Both the position numbers and the translations under genes were made by a program. Below, one piece after another: positions 53,256 through 64,000 of a DNA stretch of 64,000 nucleotides (the first letter of the stretch is position 1; every line of letters begins with the position of its first letter). Origin of the DNA: Cenococcum geophilum 1.58 (lineage: Eukaryota > Ascomycota > Dothideomycetes > Gloniales > Gloniaceae); the NCBI GenBank assembly GCA_001692895.1, contig KV748221.1:1095056-1159055 (forward strand), in the 5' to 3' direction. The notes beneath the pieces were generated by a model, which had not been told where the DNA came from, searched no databases, and worked only from the letters and a program-made list of their open reading frames with translations.

Positions 53256-56200
53256 GTTTAATTATATTCTATATCTTAAAGCAGGCATCTTATTTTGTTT
53301 TATATTTAGATATATATTATTAAAATAGGGACGGTAGTTAGTCCTATAGCAAAAACAACCCTAATAGTACTTTAGTAAGATTATTCTTAATCGCATTTAT
53401 AGTTGGATAACCTCCTTAAATACTCTCTTCCTTAGATTAAAATTAAGAAAGTTATCTATTAAAATGGACTGTTATAATCTAAGAGTGTTTATAAGCTAGT
53501 TGCTAGACATATATAGCACTTATTAGATATTTATAGTTAAAATCTATATTAGAAGTAATTGCGTTATCTCTTTTCTTAGTTTATACTAATATATAGTATT
53601 TAAAGAAAGTGAGTTACGCTAGGTCCGGGCTAGGCCATTTATAGTTATTAAAGCGGTTTATAGGAGCTATATTAGCAGCGTAAAAAGTATATTACTCTTT
53701 ATCTATAGACTTAGAAGAAGTATTGGGTTATAATTTAAAGGGTTCTATAGCTATATATATATATTATCTTAGCTACTAAATATTAATTTATACAAAATTA
53801 TAATTTGCTATATAGTATGCAGGTAGCTAAAGTAAAGAGCTTGCGATTTATATACTGCTAATCTCTTAATCCTAAGAAAGGGTGTTATAGCATTAAAGTT
53901 TAAACTAATCCATGCCCTTTTTCTAAAACCGTAGATCTATAGTATTTAGGTTTAAAGTAGTTATTACCTTTTTAATAGACTGTTTTAACAATACTGCCTT
54001 AAGTAAAACTTGGTGCGGAGAAATATTATCCTTTATTACGTAGTTTATAAGGTAGTAGATAAGGTATAGACACTTTATAACTATAGAAATCCAAAAAATA
54101 TTATAATTTAAGTGAATGTAACTTATAATAGTAGGGTTTTATAGGTTAACCTAACTATGGTTATAAGCAAGGTAGATTATACCTAGCTTATTAATTTCCG
54201 AGTCGGCGAGAAGGTCTTATAGCATACTAAATCTGTAAACTTTTTTACCCTAGTTATTTTTACCATATTTAAAACATATAGCATTATACTTAGATAAATA
54301 AAATTGTGTTTTATAAGCAATAGTATTACTATTAATTAATAGTTTACTATAGAATTCTTTATCTATTTCTTAGGCCTTTACTAAAGGTAGTATATTTAGT
54401 TAGTTAGTTTTAGCAAAAGTATTATAATTAAGGTTTATACTTTATATAATAATTGTTTTTAGGTAATGTATTATCTAAATAGCGAATTTATTGTCTTCTA
54501 GAAGCTAGTATTATAAAGTATTAAAGGTAAGGTTGCCGGCCAGCTATACTAATATATGGAGATATAGCATGCCATAACCATTCGTCTTAACAACACTAAA
54601 GTAATTTGTAACTTGTCTAAGAATTCCAATTTAGGTAGTTAAAGAGTAAAGAAGGCCGTTAAATACGGCTTTATAGGTATAAAAAAAACTAAGCGACAGC
54701 TACTAGGTTGGAGGTTACTATTATAAGTTAAATTGGTGTATTAGCTATAGGGAGGGAATCTTTAAAAAGCTTAACTCCGGCTAGTATTAAGATAAGGGGT
54801 TTTTATAAGTCTAATAAATTAATTATTATCTAAAATATAGGTATTCCAAATTGCCTAATAATACCCTTTATTTTTAATCGCATTATTAGCTTTTAGGAAA
54901 ATGATTATAGTACTTATCTTTTAATTATTATAAGGTTATATTAAAGCCTCTAAATTACCAGATTGTTAATAATTTATTTATTAGCAATTACCTTTACAGC
55001 GTCCTAAAGTTATTTAGATATTAGAGATGCTATATTATCCTTAGTTAACTTCTAGTTTTGCCGTTTAATAAGACGTTTATATCCTATAGACAATTAGCGT
55101 AGTAGTATTATATCGTAGAGAAGGTATATAAACGTTTTATAGCGAGCAAACCTATATAAGTTAACTAAGTTTTATTATATTTAACAGAAGTAAAAACCTT
55201 CTACTATAGTGGTTTAATGCCCACTATGCGAAAGCCTTAAAAGATATCTCTATTAGTCTTTAGTCTAGGTAGTTGCTAACGCCTATTAGAAATAAGGTTG
55301 GGAAAGCACCTATAAAGTAACTAGGGTCTTCTTAACTACTTACTAGGGTAGCCTAGCCACAAATAGCGTAAGAGATTAGTGGTATATTTCTTTACCTTTA
55401 CTAATACTTATCCTCTATACCTAGTATTGTTTTGTTAGGTTAAGAAGAACTATTAGTTACTAGTTCTAGTAAGGTATCTATTATCTAAATGTTTAGATTA
55501 GTCCGTTCTCTATTAATATTAGTATAAATAGAGCCTATTATTAATAGATCGTTCTTATTAATATAAAAAGCTTTATCTTGCGTAACCTATAGGTTATTTT
55601 TATAGTTTCCGGTTTCTAAGCTAATGGTATATCCTTTACGTTCGTAATGATCTGGGTTTATAAGGTAGATAATATTGTTAGTAATCTTATATAGGATAAA
55701 GTTGTAAGGCCAATTTTTTATTATTATATAGTTAATAGTAAGGTGATAATAAAAGTAATTATATTAAATAAGATAATGCAATACTATTAAAACTTTATCT
55801 TTTTAAACTTGTAAGAACGGCTTTAGATCTTTATTAGTTAGAGGGTGTTTACCTAGCCAAAAAACTTTAATTAAATTGTTTAGTTTTAGCTTAGGGCTAA
55901 TAAGGATCTAAAGGAGGGGTCTGGGGTCTTAGAGTATAACAATTATCTAACCCTATAAAGCATTGTAGTTAGCTAGGGTTAAGTAGCCACCAGGTTGCAA
56001 TTTAAGGATAGTGCTAATAGGATAGCATTTTGCGATAAGACACTCTTTAACAACCGTAAGATTTTCTAATATATATAGGTAATGTTGATACATTATTATA
56101 TTAACGAAATTTGCTATAGAGAACTTGGGAATAGTCTAATATATAAGTGCTATATAGTAGACGCTATAGAAATACTAGAAGCGTTTATAGTAGCCGCATT

Positions 56201-56479
56201 AATTAAAGGAATTTTATTATTCTAGAATTAAATTATCTTAATTATTAATTTTATAGATATTCTCTATTATAGTAAAGCTACTGTAAGAATAGCATATCAA
56301 TATCTTAGATGTAATTAATATTTTATTTTTATATTCGCTACTAGAAGACTAAATATATAAGTAAGAGATCTCTAGAGGGAATTTTTAGGAAGCTCTCTTT
56401 TATAGATTAAATTCTTCTTTTAATAAACCTATAGCAAGCTTTAAAGCTTCTGAAATTCTTATATCTATAGCTAGTCTTC

Positions 56480-57350
56480 TTTTTTTTAAGTTTTAGATAG
56501 TTAGGTAGATTTGCTAATAAAGAAGGTAGAGGCCTAATACAAGGCATGGAATTTCCAAATGTATTAGAGGCAGGTAGAAGTCTTAATAGAGATTTTAACA
56601 ATAATTGCGACCTAGAACAGTGTATTAAATTTCGGAATACATTAGGACTAGGTAGAAGTTTTAGTAGGGGATTTACTAATAAAGAAAGCAGAGGCCTAAT
56701 ATAAGGCATAGAATTTCTAAATATATTAGAAGCAGGTAGAAGTCTTAATAGGGGATTTACTAATAAAGAAGGTAGCGGCCTAATATAGTATATTAAATTT
56801 CCAAATGCGTTAGAAGCAGGTAGACGTCTTAATAAGGGATTTACTAATAAGGAAGGTAGCGGCCTAATATAGCGTATTGAATTTCCAAATGCGTTAGGAG
56901 TAGGTAAAAGTCTTAGTAGGAATTTTAATAATAATTATGTAACATTTTATTTATTAAATAATAAAGATAGCGGCCTAATATAGGGTATTAAATTTTGGAA
57001 TATATTAGGACTAGGTAGAAGTTCTAATAGGGGATTAAATATTAAATATCCAAAAGTATTAAAAGCAGGTAGAAGTTTTTGTAAAGATTTTGGTAATAAT
57101 TATATAGCTTTCTATTTTTTTAACCTTTAGATTCTAAAGTGGATTTGTTAATAAAGGTAGCGGTTTTATATAAGATATTGAATTTTTAAGTAGGTTAGGG
57201 CCAGGAAGAAGTTTTAGTAGGGGGTTTAGTAATAATTATATAGTTTTTCAATCTTTAACTTTTAAATTCTTGGGTAGATTTATTGGTAAAGAAGGCAGTA
57301 GATTAATACAAGGTATTAAATTTTTTTAATTAATCTAATACAGGTAGAAG
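56480..57350 (-). repeat. 84-bp coding tandem repeats in the Helitron protein
   Basis: Repeats of about 84 bp (28 codons), best preserved between 56640 and 56900, where ccaaatgcgt recurs at 56801 and 56885. The minus-strand reading is RPLPSLLVNPLLRLLPASN plus a FGNS piece. Toward 57350 units become irregular in length. Confidence 0.75.
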
Positions 57351-57400
57351 TTCCGTAGGAACTTTTAGTAATAATTATAATATAGATATGGAATTCTTGT

Positions 57401-57903
57401 ACAGATTAAAGACTAACAAAAGCGTTAAGGTTGTACTTTATAGTAGTTATTTTAGTATAGAGTTCTTAAACTCTTTAGAAATAGGTACTAATATACTTAT
57501 TAATAAGAGTGTAGAATGAAAAGATTTCCTCATTTTATATAAGCTATCTACTTAGTCTTTAGCTGGTTTAGCTATTAGCATATTATATAAATAAATTGTT
57601 TAAGAAAGGAGAAAATTGGGAAATAAGTATAAACTATACATCTTAGAATTATAAGGGGTGGGTTTATATTAAATTATTAACTTTTGCTACTACTAATAAT
57701 GGGATATACTTATAGAAAAGCCGGTGGTAATATAGTAGATCTATATACTAGGGAAGAGTTACTAAGAATTACTTACTTTATTACTAAGCGACTAAATTTC
57801 CCTAATTCTATCTTCTGTTCCTCCCTACACATTCTTAATCCCGTATTTAATTATATTTCCGCCTCTAAAAGTAACTTAAGAAAGGTTTAGAGGGAAGATA
57901 ATC
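57401..57903. other. Unassigned AT-rich segment
   Basis: Between the Helitron repeats and copia D. A plus-strand open frame of 68 codons (57684-57890) has no recognisable features and is not called. The 5' end of the Helitron may lie here. Confidence 0.4.
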
Positions 57904-58069
57904 TATTAATCACACAGGGTGACTCACCAATAACGACTACTTAAGTAGGTTACAGTGATGTTGGTTAATAAAGCTTATTTATTGGAATGAGGAAGGGCGA
58001 GGAGCTTAAGACTCCTCGCCACGCTAGTGCCGCGGCGTCACGTAATAACCGCTTACCTTATTCCCAACA
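57904..58069 (-). repeat. Copia D 3' LTR
   Basis: 166 bp, similar to the LTR of copia E but shorter, lacking part of the ggcaacttgcc repeat section. Confidence 0.75.
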
Positions 58070-58272
58070 CTAGCAACTCTTTTTTTATAGTTACCATCTA
58101 TATATAAATACTGCTTAACTAGCGTAATAAATATAAATCCTCCTTACTTACTATTGCTATTATAATATAAGTCTCGCTATCCTAAAATTTACCTCTTAGT
58201 ACGTAATGCTCTTTTACTAAGAGGTCGTAGGTAGACGTTATATTAGGGCCGCTAAGGCGCTAGTTATAAACG

Positions 58273-58319
58273 AGCTAATAGCAATTTTCTATCCTAGGGA
58301 TGGAAAATCCTAATTAGTT
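58273..58319 (-). other. 47-nt stem-loop, copia D copy 1
   Basis: Arms agctaat and attagtt outside; tctatcctagggatggaaaa at the centre. First of two tandem copies about 103 bp apart. Confidence 0.65.
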
Positions 58320-58375
58320 GTTTTAAAGTTAGGGTGGATATTATATTAGGGCCGCCGAGGCGTTAAGTATAAGCG

Positions 58376-58422
58376 AGCTAATAGCGATTTTCTATACCGG
58401 GTATAGAAAATCCTAATTAGCT
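58376..58422 (-). other. 47-nt stem-loop, copia D copy 2, with paired transversion
   Basis: Inner stem GATTTTCTATACC with GGTATAGAAAATC, outer arms AGCTAAT and ATTAGCT. Relative to the other copies a C:G pair is replaced by A:T on both sides, which RIP does not produce. Confidence 0.7.
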
Positions 58423-58516
58423 AGCTTATAATTAGGGTCTATAGAATATTATACTCTTACTCCCTTTTAACCTAACCTTTAACTTATATATATAGAGTAT
58501 TTATATTAATAAACGT

Positions 58517-59759
58517 GTATCTAGGCCATTGGAGAATCTGAGAAAGGCCCCCCTAAATCGCTCCTTAAACCACTCCAAAAGGTCCAAACAGCCTGCCTCT
58601 GGAGTATAATAGGCGGATATAAGTAAACGGCCACAGCTCTGCTTAAGAAGGAAGCTAATATTCCCCCCCTACAACTATATATTAAAGCCGCTGCAATATA
58701 AAGGGCATAAAAGAAACGCAACTCTAATATTATAAAGTATATTAAGATACGCCTAAATAAACTATAGAGGGATCTTAGGGCGCCTTATAGGAGAATAAAC
58801 TAATAACCCCAAAGTAGGGAAGATATATTAGAGAAATAGGTAAAGAAAGTAGAAGAAGAATAGTGCTGCTTTAGGGCCCAGGCCTATATAGAGGAGGAAG
58901 GAAGACGCGTAAGAGGCTAGTAAGGATAATAGTAAGAGAGAGAAAGGAGCTAAAGTAGAGTATAAAAGAACGCTAGGAAACTATCTACCGTAATGCAATA
59001 CTGGCTGGACTAATGCTAAAGAGGTGTATAGGAGTTAAAGGTATAGAGGCTAACTGAGGTAAGAGGAACCTAAGCCGTAGTATAGTTAACGCTATAGGGG
59101 GTAAATACTTTAGGGCTCCAAAAAGGCCTAATAAAGGTAGAAAATATAATAGCAACGCTTTTAAGAATAGGAATAATAGGACTAAAAGACTAGCTCTACT
59201 AGGTGGGTGTCCTAGTAGGTAGCCTAAGATGCAAATATAGCTGGCTAAGACAGACACCAAAACACGTAATACTATTATGCCCCTTACGCACTAACTAAGA
59301 AGTAATGCTCTTAGTAGCTAGTATAGAAAACTATAAAACACTGCTTTTAATATAAAAAGGCCTTAAGGCGGTTACCTAGTAGCTTATTAGCTAAAATATA
59401 CTAAACTAGTTCTAGGTTATAAAGGAAATAATAATAAAGGGCGGGGGGCGAGTAATAGGCGCCCCCTAATGACTTTATAGTAGTAGAGTAAAGTATATAA
59501 TACTAGCGCGTCCGTAGGCTAGTTATAGCAGTAGTAGTTCCTAAGGAGGTTAAAAAGTAAGGTAGTAAGAGTACTATAGGTAACTTATAGGCGCCTTATA
59601 GGCGCTTTATAGGCGAGTCTTAAGAGGCAGGGAGATAGATTACGGGGTTTTCTTAAGTTAAGTCTTTCTTAAGTTGAGTTTTCTCCCTATATATAAATAA
59701 GGAGTAGTCCGCGTGGGCCTAATAGGGATTTAAATTGGACGTTAAGTAATGAATTATTA
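58517..59759 (+). mobile_element. 5'-truncated Tad-like LINE, 1.2 kb
   Basis: Matches the 3' end of the LINE at 35759-47210 (from about 45970 on), including the ATT-type tail. Flanked by a 16-bp target duplication, ttatattaataaacgt, at 58501-58516 and 59760-59775. Truncation at the 5' end is usual for LINE insertion. The first ~90 bases are less RIP-altered than the rest. Its long minus-strand open frames are shadows. Confidence 0.85.
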
Positions 59760-59775
59760 TTATATTAATAAACGT

Positions 59776-60614
59776 CTCTAGAGCCTTATTTAAGTTTGCC
59801 TTTATTATTACATCTACTAGGTTATCTTAGCTATTAATTTATTAAATTTTAAAGAGTTCTTATTATTTATAGGATTACTAAAGTACTATAATATTAATTA
59901 TAAGGCGCTTCTCCTTTATAGTACTAAGTTTAACTAAATACTTATAGAGGGAATATAAGTCAGTATATATAATTATAGGGATAATAGGAAGTTTAAGTCG
60001 ATCTATAATTATTTTTAGGGTAGTTCCAATTGCAATTACTATATTAACTCTACTAACTATTCTATATATCTCCGACACTAAAACGCTTTAAATAACACGT
60101 TTACTCTTAGTTAAGCTTTAATAAATAAAATTACTGTAGATTATAAAGTTATTCTCTCCAGTAAATTTATTTATAATAATAATCTTATATCTTAGCTAAA
60201 AGCTAAAATCTTTATTATTTATAAATAATCTATTAATAAATATAAAGAGCTTAGCGGTAGGAAGATTAATAGGTATATAAAGTAGTCCCTAATTAAGATA
60301 GTTTATTTACCAGAAAAGATATTTATTTAGGGTAAGAATGTTATCCTTAGTTAGTTCCTAGTATTAGGCGGCAATAAAGAGATTAAATAAAGCCTTAGGT
60401 TAATAGATAAAAATAATATAAGCTCTATAAGCGCGTTACTCTATATATTCTTACTTTAGAGAATTAATATTAATAATATTAATCTTCTTACCTTAACCTT
60501 TTGGCGTAAAGCAATAGAATCCTTATTTAGGGAGAGGATATATCCATTAAAGAGTAATAGTGTTATTAAATTAAGCTTTTCCTTTAGCTTTACTATAAGA
60601 TTTACCTTTATTAG
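59776..60614 (-). pseudogene. Copia D RNase H/RT remnant
   Basis: Minus strand. The open piece at 59878-60078 reads the copia RNase H core, IIIYTDLYSLYKYLVKLSTI, which keeps the Asp that copia F has lost. It continues into the RT tail and is cut at 60614 by the copia E LTR. Confidence 0.7.
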
Positions 60615-60822
60615 TATTAGTCACACAAGGTAACTCACCAATAACGACTACTCGAGTAGGGTTACAGTGATGTTGGTTAATAAAGCTTCTTAATTAGAAT
60701 AAGGAAGGGCAAGGAACGTAAGGCTCCTCGCCACACTAGTGCCGCGGCGACACATAATGGCAACTTGCCATCACGTGACGGCAGTTTACCGTACATAACG
60801 GCAACTTACCTCATTCCCGACA
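60615..60822 (-). repeat. Copia E 3' LTR
   Basis: 208 bp, TATTAGTCACAC (RIP form of TG...) to CCCGACA, with three ggcaacttgcc-type repeats. Confidence 0.75.
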
Positions 60823-61026
60823 CTAGCAACCCTCCCTCCATAGCTGCCACCTATAGACAAATACTACCTAACTATCGTAATAAATATAAATCCTCCTCAC
60901 TTACTATTGCTATTGTAATATAAGTCTCACTATCCTAAAATTTGCCTCTTAGCACGTAGCTCTCTTACTTAGGAGTCGCAGGTAGGTATCTTATTTAGAG
61001 GGCCGCCAAGGCGTTAGTAGTAAGCG

Positions 61027-61073
61027 AGCCAATAGCAATTTTCCATCCCGGGGATAAAAAATCCTAATTAGCT
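61027..61073 (-). other. 47-nt conserved stem-loop, copia E
   Basis: Outer arms AGCCAAT and ATTAGCT, inner TTTTCCATCCC with GGGGATAAAAAA. Same distance from LTR and RNase H as in copia F. Confidence 0.65.
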
Positions 61074-61239
61074 AGGTTAAGTTAGGGTCTATAGAATCCC
61101 CCTTCTAAAAAATCTTAGCAAGAGAATCTAACTAATTAGACAACTTTAACCGCCGGTTAAAGTTCCTAGACATCTTAAGACCTTACGTAACTAAGAAATT
61201 TCTAGGAACTCCCTTTTAACCCAACCTTTAACTCGTATA

Positions 61240-63296
61240 TATAGAGTATTTATATTAACAAACGTCTCTAATGCCTTATTTAGGTTCGCCTTTATTATCG
61301 CATCTACTAGGTTATCTTAGCTATTAATCCATTAAATCTTAAAAAGTTCTTAACGCTTATAGGATTACTAAAGTGCCATAATATCGATTATAAGGCGCTT
61401 CTCCTTTATAGTACTAAGCTTAACTAAATACTTATAGAGGGAATATAAGTCGGTGTATACAATTATAGGGATAACGGAAAGTTCAAGTTAATCTATAATT
61501 ATCTTTAGGGTAGTTCTAATTGCAATTGCTATATTAACTCCACTAACCATTCTATATATCTCTAATACCAAAACACTTCGGGTAACGCGCTTACTCTTAG
61601 TTAAGCTCTAATAGATAAAATTGCCATAGATTATAAAATTATTCTCTTTAGTAAATTCATTCGCGATAATAATCTTATATCCCAACTAGGAGCTAAAATC
61701 TTTATTATTTATAAATAATCTATTAACAAATATAAAGAGCTTAGTGGTAAGAAGATTAATAGGCACGTAGAGTAGTCCCCAATTAAAATAGTTTATTTGC
61801 TAGAAAAGACGCTTATTTAGGGCAAAGATATCATCCTTAGTTAGTTCCTAGTGTTAGGTGGTAATAGAGAGATTAAATAAAGCCTTAGGTTAATAGATAG
61901 AAGTAATATAAGCTCCGCAAGTGCGTTACTCCACATATCCTTACTTCAAAGAATTAGCATTAATAACGTCAATCTTCTTACCTTAACCCTTCTAGCGCAG
62001 AGCAATAGAATCCTCGTTTAAGGAAAGGATATATCCATTAAAGAGTAATAGTATTATTAAACTAAGCTTTTCCTTTAGCTTTGCCATAAGATTTGCCTTT
62101 ACTAGCTCGTCTTCTTTAAGAACTAAGAATTAGTCGTCTTTTAAGATAATTATATTGTTAGTTTATATACCGACAATTCTAAATAAAGTTCCTATAGTTA
62201 TAATAAGGAAGCAGGGATTAAATATAGAAGTAGTTATTAAAAGCTTCTCTTTATAGTGCTTGCTATAGATAACCTACTAGTAAGTTCCTACCTCTGCAAT
62301 CCTATATAATGGCTTAAGCATAACCATAATTATATCTTTAGGATACTAGTAGCGAATTTACTCTAGAAGGTATACCAATATTAAGCACTAAAGGTGCGTC
62401 TCTAACTAGGTATAGGCTTAAGTAATATCTCGCAAATAAACCGCCATTCCATTCTTTATTAAGGAGGGAGCTAGCGCAACAATAACTTACTAACTAGCTC
62501 GTTAAATTATAGGAAACTATATAAGAATCACCTCCTTACCATCGTTGTTATAGCCTTAGATAACAAGCCTTAATTTCTTAAATAGGGCGTTAGTAGCTTT
62601 GCCCTTAATCTCGTTAACTATTCTTAACTTAAAAATGCGAACTCTATTAAACTTAGTAGGGTCATACTTCTTAAATTTAAAGACTTCTCTTATAATAAGA
62701 CCATCGATCTCCTACTTATTAAATGCTTAAAAAGGAGCTCCTAGAGTTATAATACAACCTTCCTTTTAGAGCTATTTTGCGAGTTTAAAGTCAGCCTTCT
62801 CCTTAGCTGTTATAAAGGCCATTAATAGCTTAACTCTACTCTTAATAGCGGTAATAAATTACTCTTTAAAATTAATAAGATATTAGTAATTTTATAATTC
62901 CTTTAGGCGACTTCTACCGCGTTATAGTTATAGTATATCTACTATAATTATATTAGAATTATAGTTGCCTTCTAGAGTATATTAATTATAGTTCTTTTTT
63001 AAGGTATTTTTTATAGCATCCTATAAAGGCTTAGAACTATTATCTTTATAATAAGGCTTAATAATAGTTAAATAGAATTAAGTAGGTTTATAAGGCATCT
63101 AAATATAATAAGTTAATATAGGCCTAACCACCCTCCCTTTTTATACTATACGCATACCTTAGACTAAAGTGGTAGATTAAGTATAGCTAAGGTATTTAGG
63201 CCATTTCTTATTCCTAGTGCGTTATTAACCTAGCATATAGCGTAGAGATATTATACCTCCTTTATTGCCTTATAAATAGCCTTAGCTTATTATATA
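61240..63296 (-). pseudogene. Copia E RNase H, RT and partial integrase remnant
   Basis: Minus-strand homolog of copia F pol, base for base similar to 25240-26159 joined to 32627-33820. Slightly less RIP-altered than copia F in places. No open frame. Confidence 0.7.
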
Positions 63297-64000
63297 ATAA
63301 TAATAATTTATTACTTAACGTCCGATTTGGATCCCTATTGGGCCCATACGGACTACTCCTTATTTATATATAGGGAGAAAACTTAACTTAAGAAAGACTT
63401 AACTTAAGAAAACCCTATAATCTATCTCCCCGCCTCTTAGGACTCGCTTATAAGGCGCCTATAAGGCGCCTGCGAGTTACCTATAGTGCTTTTACTACCT
63501 TACTTTTTAACCTTTTTAGGAACCACTGCTGCCGTAACTAGCCTACGGACGCGCTAGTATTATATACTTTACTCTACTACTATAGAGTTATTAGGGGGCG
63601 CCTGTTACTCGCCCTCCCGCCCTTTATTATTATTTCCTTTGCAATTTAGAACTGGTTTAGTATATTTTAGCTAATAAGCTATTAGGTAACTACCTTAAGG
63701 CCATTTTATATTAAAAGTAGTGTCTTATAGTTCTCTATGCTAGCTACTAAGAGTATTACTTCTTAGTTAGTGTATAAGGGGCATAATAGTATTATATGTT
63801 TTGGTATCTGTCTTAGCCAGCTATATTTATATCTTAGGCTACCTACTAAGATATTTACCTAGTAGAGCTAGTCTTTTAGTCCTATTATTTCTATTCTTAA
63901 GAGCGTTACTATTATATTTTCTGCCTTTATTAGGCCTTTTTAAAGCCCTAGGGTGTCTACCCCCTATAGCGTTAACTATGCTACAGCTTAGGTTCCTCTT
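63297..64000 (-). mobile_element. Tad-like LINE 3' end, minus strand, running off the window
   Basis: Begins with the reversed ATT-type tail (ataataataatttatt) and matches the complement of the LINE 3' ends at 46500-47210 and 59050-59759. Inserted into copia E. The 5' side and one target copy are outside the window. The left boundary may be off by a few bases because tail and target are both TA-rich. Confidence 0.8.

Larger units (their letters stand above)
50951..57400 (-). pseudogene. Helitron Rep/Pif1-like helicase, heavily decayed
   Basis: Minus-strand protein remnant. Helicase landmarks: a Walker A relic KGRVRKSQVIK near 52036-52065 (a Gly of GKS is now Arg), VILTAPTGAIANNISGNTYY near 51945-52000, and a GDFYQF-like region near 51680-51720 (as WVIFINSYL in the mutated frame). 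Further upstream on the minus strand is GAFPTLFLIGVSN near 55290, matching a block typical of Helitron N-terminal regions. A 28-residue repeat array lies at 56480-57350. Family role: rolling-circle transposition by HUH endonuclease plus helicase. The HUH residues could not be located. A TRIM at 52810-53255 interrupts it. Ends are approximate. Confidence 0.7.
57904..60614 (-). mobile_element. Copia D: 3' part of a minus-strand copia element, interrupted
   Basis: Starts with a 166-bp LTR (57904-58069, RIP form of TGTTAGTCACACAGGG to CCCAACA), then a 3' region with two stem-loops. A LINE fragment is inserted at 58517-59759, then RNase H/RT sequence runs to 60614, where copia E has inserted. The other end is beyond the window. 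Closely related inside to copia F and E but with its own LTR type. Confidence 0.8.
60615..63296 (-). mobile_element. Copia E: 3' half of a minus-strand copia element
   Basis: LTR at 60615-60822, 3' region with the stem-loop, then RNase H, RT and part of integrase (about 61240-63296). Cut near 63296 by a LINE inserted on the minus strand. It preserves the uninterrupted copia C2 target near 62160 and a single copy of the 42-bp unit duplicated in copia F. Confidence 0.8.

Noticed and set aside
57684..57890. 68-codon plus-strand open frame
   Set aside because: AT-rich context, no motif, no homolog elsewhere in the window.
1..64000. CRISPR arrays, bacterial operons, rRNA or tRNA genes
   Set aside because: No repeat-spacer arrays, no ribosome-binding-site-led operons and no cloverleaf or rRNA sequence seen. 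The content is fungal.

Overview
The window is from a filamentous ascomycete (Pezizomycotina-type) genome. The evidence is a spliced, secreted WSC-domain gene with short GT-AG introns, fungal-type Ty1/copia, Ty3/gypsy, Tad-like LINE, Fot1/pogo and Helitron elements, and a strong signature of repeat-induced point mutation (RIP). Most of the sequence is TpA-rich and CpA/TpG-poor. Element reading frames often stay in register for kilobases but are full of TAA/TAG codons where Gln or Trp would be expected, and catalytic Asp codons are often Asn.

Layout. 1-9.2 kb: two minus-strand chromovirus (gypsy) elements sharing one LTR, one interrupted by an ORF1-only LINE, the other by a small TIR element. 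9.2-13.3 kb: unassigned DNA, a 25-bp minisatellite split by a 2.1-kb Fot1-like transposon, and an 865-bp element with ~170-bp inverted ends. 13.4-17.5 kb: the only GC-balanced island. It has one intact gene (a three-exon, triple-WSC secreted protein, minus strand) followed by related short inverted-repeat elements. 17.7-24.2 kb: a full-length copia element (C1) with TSD GTAAT. 24.6-48.7 kb: one minus-strand copia element (F), bounded by matched 215-bp LTRs and TSD ATTTT, holding a second copia (C2, TSD TATAC) and a Tad-like LINE (17-bp TSD) that itself holds a chromovirus (gypsy C). 48.8-49.6 kb: a small Mutator-like element. 49.9-50.5 kb: a RIP-killed MYND zinc-finger gene. 50.9-57.4 kb: a decayed Helitron Rep/helicase on the minus strand, with a 446-bp TRIM-like element inside. 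57.9-64 kb: two more nested copia copies (D, E) and two LINE 3' fragments.

Only the WSC gene looks functional. The rest is an AT-rich heterochromatic transposon nest whose insertion order can be read from target-site duplications. The observations most worth following are a 47-nt stem-loop kept between RNase H and the 3' LTR in all five copia copies, a 10-nt LTR/primer-site complementarity suggesting Tf1-style self-priming in the chromoviruses, the 446-bp TRIM, and a small-element family with subterminal ACACCCCC repeats. Domain calls come from reading translations by eye; no database search was possible.
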